A stretch of DNA of 64,000 nucleotides from JABHGY01 sp964525185. GTDB taxonomy: Bacteria; Fidelibacterota; Marinisomatia; Marinisomatales; UBA1611. Where the stretch lies: positions 1 through 64,000 of the forward strand of contig CAZGFQ010000003.1 in assembly GCA_964525185.1 (NCBI GenBank), written 5' to 3'. The position numbers and the translations under genes are program-made. How positions within the stretch are numbered: the first letter of the stretch is position 1; each line of letters starts with the position of its first letter. Positions 35,921 to 45,863 of the stretch are shown piece after piece. Below the pieces are notes generated by a model. The model searched no databases. It was given only the letters and a program-made list of their open reading frames with translations, and had not been told where the DNA came from.

Positions 35921-36570
35921 TGAATAATTTATTCATAATTATTCCTTTAACACTTGGTATAGTGGTTGCATATGCAATGAAATACATATTTACCATTTTT
36001 GATGTAGTTAAGCCAAAAGCTATTTCACATATTCCAATTTATGAATTATCCATAGGACTTTTATGGGCTTGGGCATTTGTAGAACTTCCTGTGATTGAAG
36101 CAATTATTTTTTCATTAATTTCACTATTAATAAGTGCAATTGCATGGGTTGATTTAAAATCATTCAAAATTCCATTGCTCTTAATTATAACATCAGGTTT
36201 TATCTTAATTGGATCAATACTATTTAGTCAAACATCAGTTTCATCTGCATTTATGGGCTTATGCATTGGAGGAATATTCCCATGGGCTATTATGGTAACA
36301 ACGTCCATATTTACGAAAAGAAAAGGAATGGGGACTGGAGATTTTCAACTCGGAATTATTCTAGGGATATGGCTTGGACCTGTCCGAATGGCGCTTACAT
36401 TATTTATGGCAAGTTTTTTCAGCCTTTTAACATGGACTTACATATCAATGTCACTGGGTATAGATAAAGATCGCGCATTACCATTTGCACCTTTTTTAGT
36501 TTTTTCAGCTATAGGTATTTATATCGCGAGTTATTATTACCCAAAATTTTTCCACCATTTAATGATTTAA
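35920..36570 (+). CDS. pilD: Prepilin peptidase (A24), short form without methylase domain
   Basis: A 216-residue polytopic aspartic protease that cleaves prepilins such as the one at 20487. The two catalytic aspartates are in recognisable contexts: WVDLKSFKIPLLL (near residue 82) and GMGTGDFQLGIILGIWLG (GxGD motif near residue 137). Ordinary PilD has an N-terminal N-methyltransferase/zinc domain with CxxC pairs and about 260-290 residues. That domain is absent here, so the methylation step must be done elsewhere or skipped. It shares TAATG with pilC. Confidence 0.8.
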   Translation: MNNLFIIIPLTLGIVVAYAMKYIFTIFDVVKPKAISHIPIYELSIGLLWAWAFVELPVIEAIIFSLISLLISAIAWVDLKSFKIPLLLIITSGFILIGSILFSQTSVSSAFMGLCIGGIFPWAIMVTTSIFTKRKGMGTGDFQLGIILGIWLGPVRMALTLFMASFFSLLTWTYISMSLGIDKDRALPFAPFLVFSAIGIYIASYYYPKFFHHLMI

Positions 36571-36583
36571 TAGAGAGGACTTA

Positions 36584-39500
36584 ATGAAACATATAATACT
36601 AATAATTAGCATCTTATCTGTCGCCATTACTTCGGCTACAAATATTCCAACTTCAAAAACGGATGACGGCTTTTCATTTTTAGGGATTCAAAACGGAAAG
36701 CAAACTATTGGATTTGAAAATGTTAATTATTCCATAAAAACTATCGAACATATGGGTACAGCTTATCAAAAACCAGAATTAGGATCTGCTGGGTCTGTCG
36801 TGAATGAAGGTGAACCCTATTTACCATCAGTAACAACTTATTATGCAGTTGAACCTGGCAAAACGTTTCAAGCACAGATTGAAATTATTGATACTGAAAT
36901 CATTGAAAATGTCAATGTAATTCCGTTCCATGGATGGGAAAGAGATTCATTTGATCCTGAAACACCATTAGCTAGAAATTCATCACTATATTCTGAAAAT
37001 CAACTTTTTCCAACTAACATTGTGCAGGTTTCAGACCCAATTGTGATGAGAGAATTAACAATGGTAAAGGTGACTATAACTCCATTTCAGTACAACCCTA
37101 TTACACAAGAATTGACAGTGATACAGGAAGCAAATATTACTATGGATTCAGAAGGGACAACGGATGCAGGATTTCGCCCATTAACACGTTCTCGTGCTTT
37201 TGAACCACTCTATAAATCTATGGTTGTAAATTATGAAGATTATAGTCGTGATGATGTCCCTTACCAAAGACCTTCTATTCTCTATGTTATTCCATCCAAT
37301 ATTGGAAATTTAATGTCCACTATTGAACTATTGATGGATTGGAAACATCGATTGGGGTATGAGGTAAATTATGTGTCTAGTTCTAATGTTGTAAATAATT
37401 CTACTAATTTAAAAAACTACATTGAAGATGCTTATGAAACTTGGGACAATCCACCTGAATTTGTAACATTCTTTGGGGATGCAAGTGGTACATATGATAT
37501 TCCAACTTATTATGAAAATTGGAGTGGCTATAATGGAGAGGGAGATCATCCTTATTCACAGCTAGAAGGGTCAGATTTATTTCCAGAAGTTTTCTTAGGA
37601 AGAATGTCCTTTTCAACGCAATCACATTTAAATACGATTGTTGGTAAAATATTGAATTATGAAGCATCTCCTTACATGGGTGAAGATTGGTTTACCCGAG
37701 CCTGTCTCGTTGGAGATCCGTCAACATCTGGTATTTCGTGTGTTATTACAAATGAAAATATTAACTCAATATTAGATATTAATGGCTATACGGATGTAAA
37801 TACAATATATAGCGGTTCATTCCCTTCTCAAATGGTGAGTGGAATTAACGAAGGTATATCTTTCTTTAATTATAGAGGATATTATGGTGTTAGCGGATTC
37901 ACAAGTTCACATGTAAATAGTACATCAAATGGCTTTATGCTCCCTGTAGCCACCGTTATAACCTGTGGTACCGGTTCTTTTGGAGGCGATTCTATTGTTG
38001 AATCATTTTTGCGTGCAGGAACAGCTTCAAACCCTAAAGGAGCTGTGGCGAGTATAGGAACAGCTACCACTGGTACACATACCATGTTTAATAATTTAGT
38101 AGATATGGGATTTTACTATGGGACATTTATTGACGAAATAGAAACAGCAGGTGCTGCATTAATGCAGGGTAAACTTTATTTAGCAAAAGGATATCCATCC
38201 AATCCTAATAATTATGTATCTATTTTTACACATTGGAATAGTTTAATGGGAGATGCATCTCTCCAAATGTGGACCAAATTCCCAAGCACATTTAATGTGG
38301 AATATGAAAGTTGGGTTATGTCAGGAACAAATTATATGGATATTCATGTTGCTTCAGGACCTGTTTCAGTAAGTGATGCATGGGTGACAATATTAAGAGA
38401 TGGAGATATTTTTGAATCTGGATATACAGATCAATCAGGAAATGTAACACTCAATTTACCTTCATCAGAGAGCGGTGAAGTATTAATAACAGTATCGAAA
38501 AAAAATCATGTGCCATATCAAGGTTCATTCCAAATTTATGATCCAGGTGTAAGTGTAAATGTAGTAGAAGATTATATCACCTATAATGATGATAATGTTG
38601 GGCAGTCATCTGGGAATAATGATGGATTAATTAACGGCGGTGAAACGATTGAACTTTACATTCCTTTTAAGAATTATGGGAGTGAAGATGCTACCGAATT
38701 AAATGCAACACTTTCTAGCAACAACTCACAAGTGACCTTTATATCTCAAGATATGACTATCGGAGATTTGACATCTGATCAAATGATTATTCCTGAAAAT
38801 CCATTTATAATGGTTGTGGAAGATGGAGTGAGCGAAGGAATGGACATTCCTATCCTTGTAGATATTTGGGATAATAATGGTGGGTCATGGCAAGGAATGG
38901 TGAACCTTGAAACGCGCGGAAATGATATCACTGCTCATAATATTAATGTATTAGGAAATACTTATAATGTATTAGAATCAGGGCAATCATCAGAAATTGA
39001 AATCATTTTAGCGAATAATGGATCTACAAATGCGACATCATTAATAGGAACAATGATAAGTCCATCACCTATGATTGATATTGTGGATAATGAAGGTTCT
39101 TGGCCATTGATTGGAGCAGGGTCAGTAGGATCCAATTCAACCAATACATTTGAAATTTCTGTATTAGAAGGAACTATTCCTGGGACTATTGTTCATTTAA
39201 TTTTGAATTTGGAATCTAGCGATGGTTATGAAACAAATATGGTTGTTCCTGTCCAAATTGGAATGCCAACAGTGTTTGATCCATTAGGGCCAGATGATTA
39301 TGGCTATTATATTTATGACAGTGGAGATGCTTTATATAATTTGGCTCCTTATTATTCTTGGGTAGAAATAGACGACCGTCAAGGTGGGCCTGGTTTCCAT
39401 CTTAATTCGTTAACTGATTCTGGTAACAATGGTGATGATGTGGAAACAGTAACACTACCATTCTCATTTAAATTTTATGGTCTATCCTATGACGAAATAA

Positions 39501-40174
39501 GTATTTGCAGTAATGGTTGGATTGCCATGGGTGAATCTACATTAGAGTCATTCCGGAATTATGAATTGCCTGGACCGACTGGCCCATCACCTATGATAGC
39601 TGGGTTTTGGGATGATTTACAATTAACAAACGGTGGTCGAGTTTATACGTATTATGATCAAGCAAATCATCAATATATTGTACAATGGTCGCAGGTAAGA
39701 ACATATCAAAATAATTCTACAAATACCTTTCAAATCATTTTAAGAGATCCTGCATATTATTTTGGCCCAACAGGGGATGGGGAAATATTAATTCAATACA
39801 AAGAATTTAATAATACATCCTATGGTAGCTATGGCTGGGGGCAAACACATGGTAATTATGCAACAGTTGGAATTGAAGATCATACCATGACGGTAGGATT
39901 AACGTATACATGGAATGATACCTATCCGACAGCATCTATGGAATTAGGAGATGAAACAGCTATTCTTATTACAACACGTGGAAGTGAAGTTCGTATGTTT
40001 GGCGATTTGAATATGGATGAAGTTATTAATCTTTTTGATATCCTCGGCCTTGTTGACTATATCTTAGGTACAGGTGCACCCATAAACCCATATCTAGGAG
40101 ATATCAACCAAGATGGTATGATAAATGTTCTAGATATGCTGGGACTCGTCCAAATTGTAATGGGTTGGCAATAA
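36584..40174 (+). CDS. Gingipain-like (C25) secreted protein with C-terminal dockerin repeats
   Basis: A 1196-residue protein with signal peptide, a gingipain-type propeptide (residues about 45-200), a C25 caspase-like domain, Ig-like domains (LINGGETIELYIPFKNYGS) and a C-terminal pair of dockerin-type calcium loops (GDLNMDEVINLFDILG, GDINQDGMINVLDMLG). The Cys position is kept (VITCGTGSFGGD, Cys461), but the expected GHG histidine loop reads NYRGYYG (residues 429-435) with tyrosine. It may be inactive or use another His. Unlike neighbouring cargo it lacks the T9SS sorting domain. It starts 13 bases after the prepilin peptidase, so it may be co-transcribed with the pilus operon. Confidence 0.7.
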   Translation: MKHIILIISILSVAITSATNIPTSKTDDGFSFLGIQNGKQTIGFENVNYSIKTIEHMGTAYQKPELGSAGSVVNEGEPYLPSVTTYYAVEPGKTFQAQIEIIDTEIIENVNVIPFHGWERDSFDPETPLARNSSLYSENQLFPTNIVQVSDPIVMRELTMVKVTITPFQYNPITQELTVIQEANITMDSEGTTDAGFRPLTRSRAFEPLYKSMVVNYEDYSRDDVPYQRPSILYVIPSNIGNLMSTIELLMDWKHRLGYEVNYVSSSNVVNNSTNLKNYIEDAYETWDNPPEFVTFFGDASGTYDIPTYYENWSGYNGEGDHPYSQLEGSDLFPEVFLGRMSFSTQSHLNTIVGKILNYEASPYMGEDWFTRACLVGDPSTSGISCVITNENINSILDINGYTDVNTIYSGSFPSQMVSGINEGISFFNYRGYYGVSGFTSSHVNSTSNGFMLPVATVITCGTGSFGGDSIVESFLRAGTASNPKGAVASIGTATTGTHTMFNNLVDMGFYYGTFIDEIETAGAALMQGKLYLAKGYPSNPNNYVSIFTHWNSLMGDASLQMWTKFPSTFNVEYESWVMSGTNYMDIHVASGPVSVSDAWVTILRDGDIFESGYTDQSGNVTLNLPSSESGEVLITVSKKNHVPYQGSFQIYDPGVSVNVVEDYITYNDDNVGQSSGNNDGLINGGETIELYIPFKNYGSEDATELNATLSSNNSQVTFISQDMTIGDLTSDQMIIPENPFIMVVEDGVSEGMDIPILVDIWDNNGGSWQGMVNLETRGNDITAHNINVLGNTYNVLESGQSSEIEIILANNGSTNATSLIGTMISPSPMIDIVDNEGSWPLIGAGSVGSNSTNTFEISVLEGTIPGTIVHLILNLESSDGYETNMVVPVQIGMPTVFDPLGPDDYGYYIYDSGDALYNLAPYYSWVEIDDRQGGPGFHLNSLTDSGNNGDDVETVTLPFSFKFYGLSYDEISICSNGWIAMGESTLESFRNYELPGPTGPSPMIAGFWDDLQLTNGGRVYTYYDQANHQYIVQWSQVRTYQNNSTNTFQIILRDPAYYFGPTGDGEILIQYKEFNNTSYGSYGWGQTHGNYATVGIEDHTMTVGLTYTWNDTYPTASMELGDETAILITTRGSEVRMFGDLNMDEVINLFDILGLVDYILGTGAPINPYLGDINQDGMINVLDMLGLVQIVMGWQ

Positions 40175-40194
40175 CTAAGTAATTAAGAATTATT

Positions 40195-41376
40195 ATGACA
40201 GCTTTTCCCTTAATCATACTTGGATTTTTATTACTCTTCTTGTTAGGAGCGGGTGTATTAGAATTCCAACTTCATCAACGTGCTGTTGCTACAATTCCAT
40301 TACGTATTCATGTTAATGGAACGCGTGGCAAATCAAGTGTAACTCGGCTCATTGCGGCTGGATTACGAGCAGGTGGTTTACGTACATTTGCAAAAACAAC
40401 TGGAACAGCTCCTCGCGTGATTGATATGGAAGGAAAGGATCGGATTATTCACCGCCTTAGGTTACCATCCATTGGTGAACAGGTACGATTGATGTCTTTT
40501 TTCTCTAAAGAAAAACCAGATGCTATGGTTATGGAATGCATGGCAGTACAACCGCAATACCAATGGATCGCAGAGCATCAAATGATTCAATCACATATTG
40601 GCGTTATTACAAACACACGACCAGATCATTTAGAGGAAATGGGCCCAACAGAAAAAGATGTTGCCTTATCCTTATGTAACACAATTCCAGAAAAGGGAAG
40701 CCTCATTACAGGAGAAGTTGAAAAGTTTTCAATCCTAAAAGATGTGGCAACTTCATTAGATACATCTTGCAAATTGTCAAATGAATCCACTGTATCAGAA
40801 GATGAATTAAATGGTTTTAATTATTTAGAGCATCCACAAAATGTAGCTGTTGCTTTAGATGTATGTGATGCGGTAGGTATTGATAGATCAGTTGCATTAA
40901 ATGGGATGCAAAATGTTCAACCTGATTTAGGTGCCTTAGTCATTTGGAAATGTGGTTTCAATAATAAAACAATATCATTTGTGAATGGTATGGCTGCCAA
41001 TGATCCTGTCTCGACTTTGCAAATTTGGAAATTTATTATTGATCGTTACCCTGCTGAAGGCGGAACATGTGTATTGTTGAATTCGCGTGAAGATCGTCCT
41101 GTTAGAACAAGACAAATGATTGAATTAACTCTTGAAGAAATAAAGCCAGACCATTTTATTGTGAGAGGGAATAAAGTAGACTCGTTACTAGATCGTTTAC
41201 ATCATCATTCTCTCTTGACTCAATTCCACACAATTGGACTGGATCAACCAACCCAAAAAACAATTGATATGATAAAAACATTATCAAATGATTCATTGGT
41301 ATATGCCATTGGGAATCAAGTGGGTGCAGGACAGGAAATTTTAAACCAATTAAACATGGTACGAGTGAATGGTTGA
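40195..41376 (+). CDS. pgsB: Poly-gamma-glutamate synthase subunit PgsB
   Basis: Amide ligase of poly-gamma-glutamate synthesis, related to Mur ligases. An N-terminal transmembrane helix (residues about 5-22) is followed by the ATP-binding loop NGTRGKSSVT (residues 41-50). ITNTRPDHLEEMG, a Mur-type motif, follows, and later LNSREDRPVRTRQM. Length 393 residues, as for the family. It is the first of the pgsB-pgsC-pgsW set; the next gene overlaps it by eight bases. No pgsA/capA is in the window. Confidence 0.93.
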   Translation: MTAFPLIILGFLLLFLLGAGVLEFQLHQRAVATIPLRIHVNGTRGKSSVTRLIAAGLRAGGLRTFAKTTGTAPRVIDMEGKDRIIHRLRLPSIGEQVRLMSFFSKEKPDAMVMECMAVQPQYQWIAEHQMIQSHIGVITNTRPDHLEEMGPTEKDVALSLCNTIPEKGSLITGEVEKFSILKDVATSLDTSCKLSNESTVSEDELNGFNYLEHPQNVAVALDVCDAVGIDRSVALNGMQNVQPDLGALVIWKCGFNNKTISFVNGMAANDPVSTLQIWKFIIDRYPAEGGTCVLLNSREDRPVRTRQMIELTLEEIKPDHFIVRGNKVDSLLDRLHHHSLLTQFHTIGLDQPTQKTIDMIKTLSNDSLVYAIGNQVGAGQEILNQLNMVRVNG

Positions 41377-41812
41377 AGTGTCAATTGGATTAGGGATTGT
41401 ACTTAGTCTAATTTTATCAGAATCGTTGGGCGTTACTGCAGGGGGAATCATTGTTCCTGGATATATATCACTGTATTTGCATCAACCTTTACAAGTATTA
41501 ATCACTTTCGCTGTGGCAGCAATTGTATATGGAATCATTCATTTATTAAGTAAAGTTATGTTTCTATATGGGAAAAGGCGTTTGGTATTAGCTTTAATTC
41601 TTGGTTTTTTCTTGGGCTATCTATCGAGACATTATATTTATTCACCATTCGATAATTTATCTTTTGCTGTCATTGGAAATATTATTCCTGGTCTTATAGC
41701 AAATTGGATGGATCGTCAAGGTGTTGTTCGAACATTATCAGTAGTCATCGTAACAGCCGTACTTGTAAAATTATTGGTAATGATTATTTTTGGAGGACAA
41801 CTCGTTATCTAA
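41369..41812 (+). CDS. pgsC: Poly-gamma-glutamate biosynthesis protein PgsC
   Basis: A 147-residue membrane protein with four or five transmembrane helices and the PgsC pattern (LGIVLSLILSESLGVTAGGI, then IVPGYISLYLHQP). It is the membrane partner of PgsB in the polymerase. ATG at 41369 lies within the end of pgsB, indicating translational coupling. Confidence 0.93.
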   Translation: MVEVSIGLGIVLSLILSESLGVTAGGIIVPGYISLYLHQPLQVLITFAVAAIVYGIIHLLSKVMFLYGKRRLVLALILGFFLGYLSRHYIYSPFDNLSFAVIGNIIPGLIANWMDRQGVVRTLSVVIVTAVLVKLLVMIIFGGQLVI

Positions 41813-41837
41813 TTATAAAAAACAACCATTTATTCCA

Positions 41838-42956
41838 ATGATCCAGAGAACATCTACTTTAGTGGTGCTTGCTATTTTAAGTATTGGTTGTTTTTCATTT
41901 GCAGTTTCCAATAAAGTAATTGATGTTTCTCCGACATATGATATAAAAGTTAAAGCAGCTCAATTAATGAAAAAGGGCATGGAAGAACTCAAAAAAGCTC
42001 GAATGGAAAAAGGTGTTTTTGTCGACTTGGAGAATGACCCAAACGAAACAGGATTGGTTGGTAGTCCTTTTAGTTTAACAACGACAGATGAAGGTGATTT
42101 AGATGCCAAACTTACAACTCTAGATCCTAATTTTTCTGCTGCAATGGTTGAACTTTACGTTCGCGCTGGCCTCAAAGCTGGGGATACAGTTGCGGTCTTG
42201 TTAACAGGGTCTATGCCTGGCGGTAATATTGCTGCTCTAACAGCTTGCAAAACAATGGGAATCACTCCCATATCAATAACATCTGTAGGTGCATCTCAAT
42301 GGGGTGCTAATCACGAAGATTTTACATGGCTCGACATGGAAAAAATTCTTTTTGAAAAAGAAATTATTTCGAATCGAAGTATATCTGCTTCTATAGGGGG
42401 TAGAAATGATATGGGGCGATTATTGAGCCCAAAAGGTCGAGATTTAATTCGTGCAAATATTGCTGAGCATGAATTGCCAATTATCCATTTTAATCGTTTA
42501 AAAAATAATATTCAGGAACGACTAAACCAATTTTCATCCATTATGTCAATAAATACATATGATGCCTTTATTAATGTTGGAGGAGGTGTTGCAAGTTTAG
42601 GAACATCTTTTAATCATAAGTTGCTTCCTCCCGGCGTGATTCATCGGAATCATATAGCAGACATTACACGTCCAGGTGGTATTGAAGGTGTATTATCACA
42701 TTTTGCAAAACAGCATGTGCCTGTTATTCATATATTAAATATTAAATCACTCACGGAATCATTAAACCTTCCATTTGCCCCTATCCCAATTCCTGATATT
42801 GGCTCAGGTAAATTATATGCGAATGAAACATATAATCTAGTCGTCACATTTTTAGCATTTTTCGTAATAGCGGGTGCTGTTATTGGCGTTGGATTTCATA
42901 GTAAGAAAAAAATAAAGGAACATTTGTTACAGCATGAACCCGACAGTTTACTATAG
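41838..42956 (+). CDS. pgsW: Poly-gamma-glutamate system protein PgsW
   Basis: A 372-residue protein that accompanies pgsBC in many diderms. ATG at 41838 opens on an N-terminal helix (MIQRTSTLVVLAILSIG). A TTG at 41790 would add 16 residues, and a GGAGG at 41792-41796 is ambiguous for start choice. The body has VAVLLTGSMPGGNIAALTAC, ITSVGASQWGANHEDFTW and VGGGVASLGTSF, and a C-terminal transmembrane helix near residues 340-360. Its biochemical role is not established. It overlaps the next gene by 23 bases. Confidence 0.85.
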   Translation: MIQRTSTLVVLAILSIGCFSFAVSNKVIDVSPTYDIKVKAAQLMKKGMEELKKARMEKGVFVDLENDPNETGLVGSPFSLTTTDEGDLDAKLTTLDPNFSAAMVELYVRAGLKAGDTVAVLLTGSMPGGNIAALTACKTMGITPISITSVGASQWGANHEDFTWLDMEKILFEKEIISNRSISASIGGRNDMGRLLSPKGRDLIRANIAEHELPIIHFNRLKNNIQERLNQFSSIMSINTYDAFINVGGGVASLGTSFNHKLLPPGVIHRNHIADITRPGGIEGVLSHFAKQHVPVIHILNIKSLTESLNLPFAPIPIPDIGSGKLYANETYNLVVTFLAFFVIAGAVIGVGFHSKKKIKEHLLQHEPDSLL

Positions 42957-43815
42957 AAAATTTCTTATTTCAATTTTAGGTATTCTTTTTATTGGAACCT
43001 TAGATGCCAAATTGTTAAAACCTTCTGAGAATGGGGAAAAGAAGGAAATCTTAATCATAAATAAAAAAAGACGTATATATTATCCAATTCAGAATGAAGG
43101 GTTAGTTTATTCGGTCAAAGGTCCAATTCGATTAGAGTTTATTTCGCGATATCCTGTTCTTAAAAGAAGCAAAACGAGCCATGCGTTCCAATATGAAATT
43201 GTTGTGGATAATCAGGACACAATTCAAGTAAATCATAAATATAAAATTCAAAAAAGAATTAAATCGGTTCAACACCCAAAACATCATTATACATATTCTG
43301 GGAATTATTTTATAAATATTCCGAAAGGTGAGCATCGTATTCAAATTCTTGCATCCGGGGAATCCAAATATCCCGTTCTATCTAGAGTATTAGCCAAAGA
43401 TTTTGAGCAAGTTGGAACAGAAAAACGAATTTTAATGCCAATGGTACATCAATCGGCTATTCCACTAACGATACAAGGGAAAAAATTGGATTATTATGAG
43501 TGTTCACAAGAATTACCACTTCAGATAGAATCGAATGGCCCTAAATCGATAAAAATATTAAGTAGACTTTCATTTACTGAATCAATGGGGCAAGAATCTT
43601 CGTATCGTATTCGAATTAAAAGTGGTCAAAAAGTCGTTGGTACATTCTATTTTAACACTGAACGATCTTCTGAAACAACCATTCCAGACCATCCTGAATG
43701 GGTGCCAGGGAAATGGAGATCTTGTGAAATAAAGGTCCCAAAGGGCAAACATGTGTATACCATTGAAATTTTAGATATAAATAAATCTATTTTGGCACGT
43801 TTTATTGAGTTTTAA
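42934..43815 (+). CDS. Secreted beta-rich protein downstream of pgsBCW
   Basis: A 293-residue protein with an N-terminal hydrophobic segment (FLISILGILFIGTLDA) used as signal or anchor. The rest is beta-rich and basic, with two similar halves: SVKGPIRLEFISRYPVLKRS near residue 50 and SNGPKSIKILSRLSFTES near residue 195. Each half is followed by an IPKGEHRIQI or VPKGKHVYTIEI strand, so it probably arose by internal duplication. It is coupled by overlap to pgsW. No family recognised. It may be a periplasmic partner for polymer export. Confidence 0.6.
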   Translation: MNPTVYYRKFLISILGILFIGTLDAKLLKPSENGEKKEILIINKKRRIYYPIQNEGLVYSVKGPIRLEFISRYPVLKRSKTSHAFQYEIVVDNQDTIQVNHKYKIQKRIKSVQHPKHHYTYSGNYFINIPKGEHRIQILASGESKYPVLSRVLAKDFEQVGTEKRILMPMVHQSAIPLTIQGKKLDYYECSQELPLQIESNGPKSIKILSRLSFTESMGQESSYRIRIKSGQKVVGTFYFNTERSSETTIPDHPEWVPGKWRSCEIKVPKGKHVYTIEILDINKSILARFIEF

Positions 43816-44835
43816 ATGATCCGATTCTTATTATTTTCAGTATTAGCATCAATTTTAAGTGCTAGCACACCGCTCTATTTGACTTTTGGATTAGAAAATG
43901 GCTACGATTCAAATGTATTAAGATTATCAGAAATTGAAAAAGGGAATGCAACGCAATTCCCTAGCATGTTAGGCGGAATGGATACATTTGATTCACACAT
44001 TACAAAAGGTTCATTTTCAGGGAAGAAAGAATATTATGTATTTGGTAAAGGTCTCACTTTTTCAGGGTCGGTGGGATTAACAAATTATACCCATTCTTCA
44101 CCAAAGAATTATGAATCTTATCGATTAAGGGTTTCTTATAAATTAGGATCTTATAAAAAAATTGAATATGTATTTAATCATTTAGGTCAATACTATTTAC
44201 GACACTATATAGACCGGGATATTTCTTCCACACTTTTAGCTGCAGCAATTTTTACAGATAGGGACCAAAAAATCGGAATATCACATCCATTAATCAAGCG
44301 AACATGGGTCAATATATGGGCTGGATATTTGCAACGATATTATAACAATCCTTTTACGGAATTTGATTTAGATATTTATTATGGAAGAATAAAAGTGAAT
44401 CATTCCATTAGAAAATTCGGTACGATTGGACTTCAGTTTGAGCAGGGTAGAGCTTTGAATACTACTTTTGGAGAAACGGCTGTTGCGAGTGATTTTGATC
44501 GAAGTTATAGTTATTATCAATTCTACATCCCAATGGCCAAAACAAAACGGAATCGCTGGACAGATGGGGTTGGAATTTCTACGCGAATGGATATTCGAGC
44601 CTATGATGCTGAAAATTTGAGTGATCCATTACATGCAGGACGAAATCATTTAGATGTAAAACTGGATGTTTGGGCGAAAAAAATATTGACAGAATCGATT
44701 ACGATAAAATCTACAATTCGTTATCGATCACGAAGTACGGAGTCTCAATTTGAGTGGGTGGAATCTCTGAAGAGTTTTAATCAATGGCAATTAGCGTGCA
44801 AATTAGAATGGAATATGATTTATGATAATTATTAA
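43816..44835 (+). CDS. Outer-membrane beta-barrel protein downstream of pgsBCW
   Basis: A 339-residue protein with a signal peptide (LLFSVLASILSAS) followed by alternating hydrophobic/polar strands rich in Tyr and Trp, as in an outer-membrane barrel. It starts with the GLENGYDSNVLRLS type of motif seen at the N termini of barrel proteins. It starts directly after the stop of the previous gene and overlaps the next by 14 bases. I infer that it is an outer-membrane porin for the gamma-glutamate polymer or a receptor, but no sequence motif proves it. Confidence 0.6.
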   Translation: MIRFLLFSVLASILSASTPLYLTFGLENGYDSNVLRLSEIEKGNATQFPSMLGGMDTFDSHITKGSFSGKKEYYVFGKGLTFSGSVGLTNYTHSSPKNYESYRLRVSYKLGSYKKIEYVFNHLGQYYLRHYIDRDISSTLLAAAIFTDRDQKIGISHPLIKRTWVNIWAGYLQRYYNNPFTEFDLDIYYGRIKVNHSIRKFGTIGLQFEQGRALNTTFGETAVASDFDRSYSYYQFYIPMAKTKRNRWTDGVGISTRMDIRAYDAENLSDPLHAGRNHLDVKLDVWAKKILTESITIKSTIRYRSRSTESQFEWVESLKSFNQWQLACKLEWNMIYDNY

Positions 44836-45853
44836 AAAAAATATATTAATAGGATTAACTGGATTTATTTTCATATCGGGGTGTATGGAACCCAAAACTG
44901 AATTATTATGGGGTATTGAAACAGAAACCATTATAGAGACGGGTGGATTTTGTCGATTTGTGGATATTTATAATGATACTGCCTTTATTGCCGCAGGTCA
45001 AGCAGGGGTGCAAGTATGGGATTTACAGACAGAAGATCAGTTAGTTTCAGTCGATCAATATTCTCCATCACAAGATTTAAGTGATATTGCTCAAGTTGAG
45101 TATGCATCATCTCTGGGTAAATTATTTGCACTTGAAAATAATAGTCGAGTCGTCATAATGGATTTTATTAATGGAGATTCATTAGCTGTGCTTGGTGAAG
45201 AAATGAGTGAAAAAACACGTGAAATACGCATTCTAGAAAGTTCTGAATCTTATGCAATTTTAGCTGCCGATAATGATGATGGATTAAAATGGAATCAATT
45301 TAATTATTTTGCGGAATGGAATGTTTGGTCCAACGTGGCGGGTGATGAATTATCTACCCCTGGTAAACCAATGGGTTTAGATTATTTAAATGGGAATATT
45401 GCTCTGGCTGTCGATCAACAAGGTGTGGAATTGTGGACACTTGATTCTTTAGGAGCGGACCCAGTTTTTGTCAATCGATTAGATACCCCTGGGAATGCAG
45501 AAAAAGTCACATTAACTGAAACGAGTGTATTTATAGCGTGTGATGATGCAGGCGCTCGGCACATTCCATTGGTAAATTATTCGAATGGAGCAAATAGAAC
45601 GCCTCCTGATAATCCATATGTTGAAACACAATTTGCAGAAGATTTAACCGTGGACCATATTGCAATACAAGGTAATATGGCAGTTTTATCACTAGGTTCC
45701 AAAGGTATAGCCCTCTATGATATTTCTTATCCAGGTGCACCTGAACCACGAGGTATATTTGATGTGGGCTATACATATTATTCCACATTCTGGGAAGATC
45801 AATTAGTCGTATGCACAAGGGAAGGTCTTGTCGTACTTAATATAATTCAATAA
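44822..45853 (+). CDS. Beta-propeller lipoprotein (LVIVD-like)
   Basis: A 343-residue lipoprotein (FIFISGC, Cys21) built of repeated blades such as VDIYNDTAFIAAGQAGVQVW, YLNGNIALAVDQQGVELW and IQGNMAVLSLGSKGIALYDI, resembling LVIVD-type beta-propellers. It overlaps the barrel gene by 14 bases. It sits last in the run pgsB-pgsC-pgsW-secreted-barrel-lipoprotein. Six to seven blades are likely. It probably binds the barrel or the surface polymer; this is inference. Confidence 0.65.
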   Translation: MIIIKKNILIGLTGFIFISGCMEPKTELLWGIETETIIETGGFCRFVDIYNDTAFIAAGQAGVQVWDLQTEDQLVSVDQYSPSQDLSDIAQVEYASSLGKLFALENNSRVVIMDFINGDSLAVLGEEMSEKTREIRILESSESYAILAADNDDGLKWNQFNYFAEWNVWSNVAGDELSTPGKPMGLDYLNGNIALAVDQQGVELWTLDSLGADPVFVNRLDTPGNAEKVTLTETSVFIACDDAGARHIPLVNYSNGANRTPPDNPYVETQFAEDLTVDHIAIQGNMAVLSLGSKGIALYDISYPGAPEPRGIFDVGYTYYSTFWEDQLVVCTREGLVVLNIIQ

Positions 45854-45863
45854 GAAAGATACA

